Source: an uncultured Coriobacteriaceae bacterium
GTDB lineage: Bacteria > Actinomycetota > Coriobacteriia > Coriobacteriales > Atopobiaceae
Assembly: GCA_902798915.1 (NCBI GenBank)
Contig: CADBYM010000023.1
Span: 1-53,050 of the forward strand
Length of the DNA: 53,050 nucleotides
Direction: 5' to 3'
A model generated the notes under the pieces. That model saw only the letters and a list, made by a program, of their open reading frames with translations. It ran no database searches and was not told the DNA's origin. Of the stretch, positions 50,100 through 53,050 are shown in pieces. A program made the position numbers and the translations under genes. Positions within the stretch are counted from its first letter, which is position 1, and each line of letters begins with the position of its first letter.

Positions 50100-52851
50100 G
50101 ACGGGGACGGGCTCGAACGACCACGCCGTCGATGGGGGCGATCGAGGTGATCGCGGCAGGCGCGATGGCGAAGTCCTCGCTCAGGACGCCCGCGTAGTCG
50201 CCCCTCCCCGTCACCTCGACGGTGACGGTGCCCGCCGACGTCAAGTCGGTCGTCTCCTCGCCGCCGCGCAGGTACCTCACGCCGTAGCCGCCCTCCGGCA
50301 CCTCGACGCCGCCCGCCGTGACCGCGACCGCAGGGACGTGGGCCCGCCCGTCGTACGTGAACGAGGAGGCGTCGAGCGACACCCCCGTGAGGGCCGCCGG
50401 CGCTGCCTTCGCCACCGTGACGACGGCCTGGGCGCTCGCGGCCTCGTAGTTTGCCGTCTCGGGGACGCCGGCCGTGACCGTCGCCTCGCCGGCGCCCACG
50501 ACGGAGACCGTGCCGTCCGCCCCGACCGTCGCCACGGCCTCGTCGCTCGACGCGTACGAGAGGGTTCCATCGCCCGCGGAGAGGCTCGCTCCGAGCGGGA
50601 ACGGCTCGTCGCCGAGCGCCTTCGAGAACGACGGCTCGGTCAGCTCGACGGCGCGCGGGGCCTTGGCGATGGAGAACGTGGCGGTCCTGGTGCCCTGGAA
50701 GTTGCCCTTCCCGGCGACCGTGACGGTCGCGGTGCCCGCGTTCAGGTTGTCCTCGTAGGAGACGTCGTAGCCGCCCTCCGGCACGTCCAGCTCCCCCGCC
50801 CTCACGACGGGGACGGGCTCGAACGCGCCGTCGATGGGGGCGATCGAGGTGATCGCGGCCGGGTTAATCGTGAACGTCGCGACGTTACTCTCTGCGGACT
50901 CATGGTTCTGGTCGGCGGCAAGGGTGGCCTTGACGTAGTAGGTGTCCGCATCAACCACATCGGAAGCGGCAATCTGCTTGGAGCAGGCGCTGTCACTGAA
51001 GTAGCTAATGGTCAGGGCCCCATCCGATCCGGTCCGCGTAACCTCGCCCGTATAGGCAATTGGCGCGCTCGTATAGGTCGAAGTTTGATTCGTGAGTGCA
51101 AGAGAACTGTCGGCTTCCGCTATCTCGAAGGTCACCGAAGCGCTTCCGACGTAATTGCCTGCACCCGTTACCACGACGGTTGCGGTTCCGGCATTCACGT
51201 TGTCGGCATACGAAACGGAGTAGTCAACTCCCCCGACCAGCTCGACGCCACCGAGGTTTACCGTCACCGCAGGCTCCCACTCCTCACCCGAGTAGACAAT
51301 GGCCTCCCCAGACACGGAGACGCTCGCAGCAGAGATGTCCTGCTTCGGTGCAGGCTCCACATATGCGGTGTCCGAAAGCGTGATCGCCTCTTTGCCATAC
51401 AGTGACGTCGTGCCCGCATCATATTGATACGTTATCGGCGAAATCTCATAGCCATTGGTCGTGTTGACCACATAACCGTCGGCAACACTACCCGAATCTG
51501 GAATCGCGACAAAGAGTTGGTCTGGTGCGCCAATGCTGCCCTCGTCGCAATTGGTGACGTCCACCAGGTAGCTTCGCTCGTCATCCATCCTCACAATGTT
51601 CCACATGTGAGGACCTGCACCTGTGCCGCCGGCCATGCTGCCCGTGGCAAGTATGCACCGATCATCGAACTCGGGCGTCAAGTCCATTAGATACTTGAAC
51701 GCTTTGGAATACCCTTCGCAGACTACGTTCGTCGTGGAGTCGCCGTCGAATACCCAGATGAGCTGCCATGGGTTACCATAGCCACCCGCGTATTCATCCG
51801 AAGCAGCGTTAAAGTTATAGGAAACCTCATTGCAAATCGCATTCTTATACGCTTCCATGCGCCCATACATGCCGAGTCCCGCATTATCATCGACGATCTG
51901 CTGGGCCATCGCAACAGCACCGGCAATGGTTCGTGAAGCAGTGGTGTCAAGCATATACTCACCCGCGCTATACTCGCCTGCAACCGCAAATGAGTACGTA
52001 TACGTCAGCTCTGATAGGTCTACGTCCAACACCCATTCACCATTCGAACCATGGGCGCCAAATGAGAAGCCGCCTGCGGATTCTAACGATACGCCATCTG
52101 TCTTGTCATACCAATACAGATCGTAAGGACAATCCGCCGTCAGCGCACCCATTACTGTATCCAACGACACATCGAACGGATCAAACGAACGGGACTTAAT
52201 CTTTGCAATTGCGGCATCCATTGCCTCATTTGCAATTGCACCATCCACTACGATTTCGGTGCCCAACTCGTCCTCGGTCCACGAGAAAGTGGAGCCTCCA
52301 TACTGATCTGACCCGCTCACCGTGAACTGCGTAGAGGTGTTGACGGTAGTATTTGCCACATTGACGATATTCTCTTTGAGAAAACTGTAAACGCTCAGCT
52401 CATCCTCGCTGAGCCTATTCGACACATTTGAACGTAGCGAGCGTTTTGACTGTAACGAGCGTTCGATCTCGCCTTTCGGAAGCGCTGCCTCGAGCTGCAG
52501 CTCCGCATAGCCCTCAAGCAACTCTTCGTTGCTGGGCAGCTCAACATCGGGTACGTACGTCTCCACATCTGATGCTGCAGAAACCACAACCTCTACCACG
52601 GTTTCCGACTGCGGGTCCGTCGGTACGTTCTCCACCTCGTCGGCCGGACCGTCATCGAAGGGGCCATCATCCCGGCTGCCACCATTCTCCTCAATCTCGG
52701 GCCGTACCTCGGCAACCGACACCTGCTCGATGACTTCCTCCACGGCAAAGGCGGGCACAGTAGAACACACCATCGAGATCGCAAGCAACATGCTCAGCAA
52801 TGCTCTGCCTCTGCGTAAGGCCCTCCCCTTCGGCAGCATTTCTCTGACCAT
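49921..52851 (-). CDS. N-terminal part of a giant secreted protein: signal peptide, transglutaminase-like domain, MBG/Ig-like repeats
   Basis: Start at ATG 52851 (GGGAG upstream). Residues ~1-36 are a signal peptide (LLSMLLAISMVCSTVPAFA). An acidic linker follows, then a ~250-residue domain ending in a transglutaminase/cysteine-protease-like core with Cys in VVCEGYSKAFKYL, His in GPHMWNIVRM and Asp in YLVDVTNCDEG, the usual Cys-His-Asp order. From ~residue 500 there are MBG/Ig-like repeats (GTATVVVTGAGNYVG, FAIAPAAITSIAPIDG) and one BIg2-like unit (YASSDEAVATVGADG). After PIDG the frame is shifted by a 4-bp insertion and ~60 nonsense codons follow. The repaired protein would have about 1528 residues. 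Likely a surface adhesin or cell-wall-modifying protein. Confidence 0.82.
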   Translation of the reverse strand: MVREMLPKGRALRRGRALLSMLLAISMVCSTVPAFAVEEVIEQVSVAEVRPEIEENGGSRDDGPFDDGPADEVENVPTDPQSETVVEVVVSAASDVETYVPDVELPSNEELLEGYAELQLEAALPKGEIERSLQSKRSLRSNVSNRLSEDELSVYSFLKENIVNVANTTVNTSTQFTVSGSDQYGGSTFSWTEDELGTEIVVDGAIANEAMDAAIAKIKSRSFDPFDVSLDTVMGALTADCPYDLYWYDKTDGVSLESAGGFSFGAHGSNGEWVLDVDLSELTYTYSFAVAGEYSAGEYMLDTTASRTIAGAVAMAQQIVDDNAGLGMYGRMEAYKNAICNEVSYNFNAASDEYAGGYGNPWQLIWVFDGDSTTNVVCEGYSKAFKYLMDLTPEFDDRCILATGSMAGGTGAGPHMWNIVRMDDERSYLVDVTNCDEGSIGAPDQLFVAIPDSGSVADGYVVNTTNGYEISPITYQYDAGTTSLYGKEAITLSDTAYVEPAPKQDISAASVSVSGEAIVYSGEEWEPAVTVNLGGVELVGGVDYSVSYADNVNAGTATVVVTGAGNYVGSASVTFEIAEADSSLALTNQTSTYTSAPIAYTGEVTRTGSDGALTISYFSDSACSKQIAASDVVDADTYYVKATLAADQNHESAESNVATFTINPAAITSIAPIDGAFEPVPVVRAGELDVPEGGYDVSYEDNLNAGTATVTVAGKGNFQGTRTATFSIAKAPRAVELTEPSFSKALGDEPFPLGASLSAGDGTLSYASSDEAVATVGADGTVSVVGAGEATVTAGVPETANYEAASAQAVVTVAKAAPAALTGVSLDASSFTYDGRAHVPAVAVTAGGVEVPEGGYGVRYLRGGEETTDLTSAGTVTVEVTGRGDYAGVLSEDFAIAPAAITSIAPIDGVVVRARPRREGGGAGRAGGRLRRLLRGQPERGHREGDGRREGQLHRHRELRVHHHRSVHCQRNSDVG
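50021..50859 (-). repeat. Two near-identical 133-bp repeats, one carrying a 4-bp insertion
   Basis: 50021-50157 and 50727-50859 agree base for base by eye (99 bases, then 34 bases) except that the first carries ACCA at 50120-50123. The 34-base parts are 702 bases apart (in frame), the 99-base parts 706 bases apart (out of frame), so the insertion alone causes the frameshift in the surface protein gene. Confidence 0.88.
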
Positions 52852-52888
52852 CCCCGCTCCCTTCAGCCATACAGTTTGATACACACCT

Positions 52889-52919
52889 ATTACAGTTTAG
52901 CGATTTCTTCGTCTGTCAA
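52889..52919 (-). promoter_or_regulatory. Probable promoter of the surface protein gene
   Basis: TTGACA (minus strand, 52914-52919) and TGTAAT (52889-52894) with a 19-base spacer, about 38 bases ahead of the start codon. It lies in the exon directly downstream of the group II intron end, so the gene does not need the intron's transcript. Confidence 0.45.
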
Positions 52920-52954
52920 CAGAGGGTATTCACCAGCATGTCAAGCCACATCGA

Positions 52955-53050
52955 ATCGGGTAGGAGGTGCGCCATTAGTTGGCGCACCGTCCTCCCACAC
53001 CACCGTGCGTACCGTTCGGTACACGGCGGTTCCCGGACTTAACGCCTCAC
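52955..53050 (-). mobile_element. 3' end of a group II intron (domains V and VI); rest outside the window
   Basis: On the minus strand, GGGAACCGCCGTGTACCGAA continues to a matching GGTACGCACGGTGGTGTG (about 52996-53034), the hairpin pattern of a bacterial group II intron domain V. It is followed by GGTGCGCC-AACTAAT-GGCGCACC (52966-52988), the domain VI stem with A residues for the branch point, and ends with CCTACCCGAT, a usual intron 3' terminus, near 52955. The intron-encoded reverse transcriptase would lie beyond the right edge. Exact 3' splice point is uncertain by one or two bases. Confidence 0.75.

Noticed and set aside
48261..52851. LPXTG-type sortase anchoring of the surface protein
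   Set aside because: The C-terminus ends in a repeat module (TVACTVTVK) with no LPXTG-like motif, hydrophobic segment or positive tail.

Overview
The window looks like chromosomal DNA of an anaerobic, high-GC actinobacterium of the class Coriobacteriia, most likely an Olsenella/Atopobium-type gut or oral fermenter. This is an inference from gene content: a Hnd-type multi-subunit [FeFe]-hydrogenase, indolepyruvate:ferredoxin oxidoreductase beside a phenylacetate-CoA-ligase homologue, a GlpA-like/FAD oxidoreductase/DUF1667 trio, glycosidases, and a secreted protein built of MBG/Ig-like repeats. Long antisense open frames are a by-product of the high GC content and are not annotated. All homology calls were made by eye from the sequence; no search was run.

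Layout. 1-9.1 kb: the end of a PD-(D/E)XK-nuclease-type protein, a TMEM43-like membrane protein, a GH32 beta-fructosidase, an isochorismatase-like hydrolase, the three-gene glycerol-3-phosphate-type redox module, a TPM-domain membrane protein, a truncated membrane protein and isopentenyl-diphosphate isomerase. 9.1-14.5 kb: an aryl-CoA ligase, a DUF218 membrane protein and iorBA, which together suggest oxidative decarboxylation of aromatic 2-oxo acids. 14.6-22.8 kb: valS, a coiled-coil protein, the classical tig-clpP-clpX cluster and tRNA-Leu(UAG). 23.1-31.5 kb: a ten-gene hydrogenase operon read right to left. The four hydrogenase subunits (NuoE-, thioredoxin-, NuoF- and HydA-like) bracket a six-gene signalling cassette: two DRTGG proteins, two HATPase-fold proteins, one PHP-domain protein and one HydS-like iron-sulfur protein. 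A good promoter carrying a Rex-like NADH-responsive operator lies just upstream. 31.7-38.4 kb: asnA, a DUF349 protein, a small protein paired with an alpha/beta-hydrolase that has lost its catalytic Ser and His, gdhA, and a GH1 6-phospho-beta-glucosidase.

38.4-46.9 kb is accessory DNA: an AlbA_2/HATPase_4 regulator with an array of about 11-bp helically phased repeats at its promoter, then a decayed prophage that keeps only its packaging end (terminases) and its tail-tip end (BppU-like and DUF285-like proteins), with a repressor-like gene and a 38-bp perfect palindrome between them. A second, fragmentary copy of the GH1 3' end marks the far side. 46.9-53 kb: a NifX/NifB-type protein, a YhhN-family membrane protein, and a very large secreted protein with a transglutaminase-like domain and many Ig-like repeats. 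The large protein is split by a 4-bp insertion lying in one of two otherwise identical 133-bp repeats. The right edge cuts through the 3' end (domains V and VI) of a group II intron.

A recurring theme is a set of long, perfect intergenic hairpins (stems 14-30 bp, mostly unrelated in sequence, some sharing a GGGAC..CCCTTT core) placed at gene 3' ends. They look like a dispersed element family or an unusual class of bidirectional terminators.
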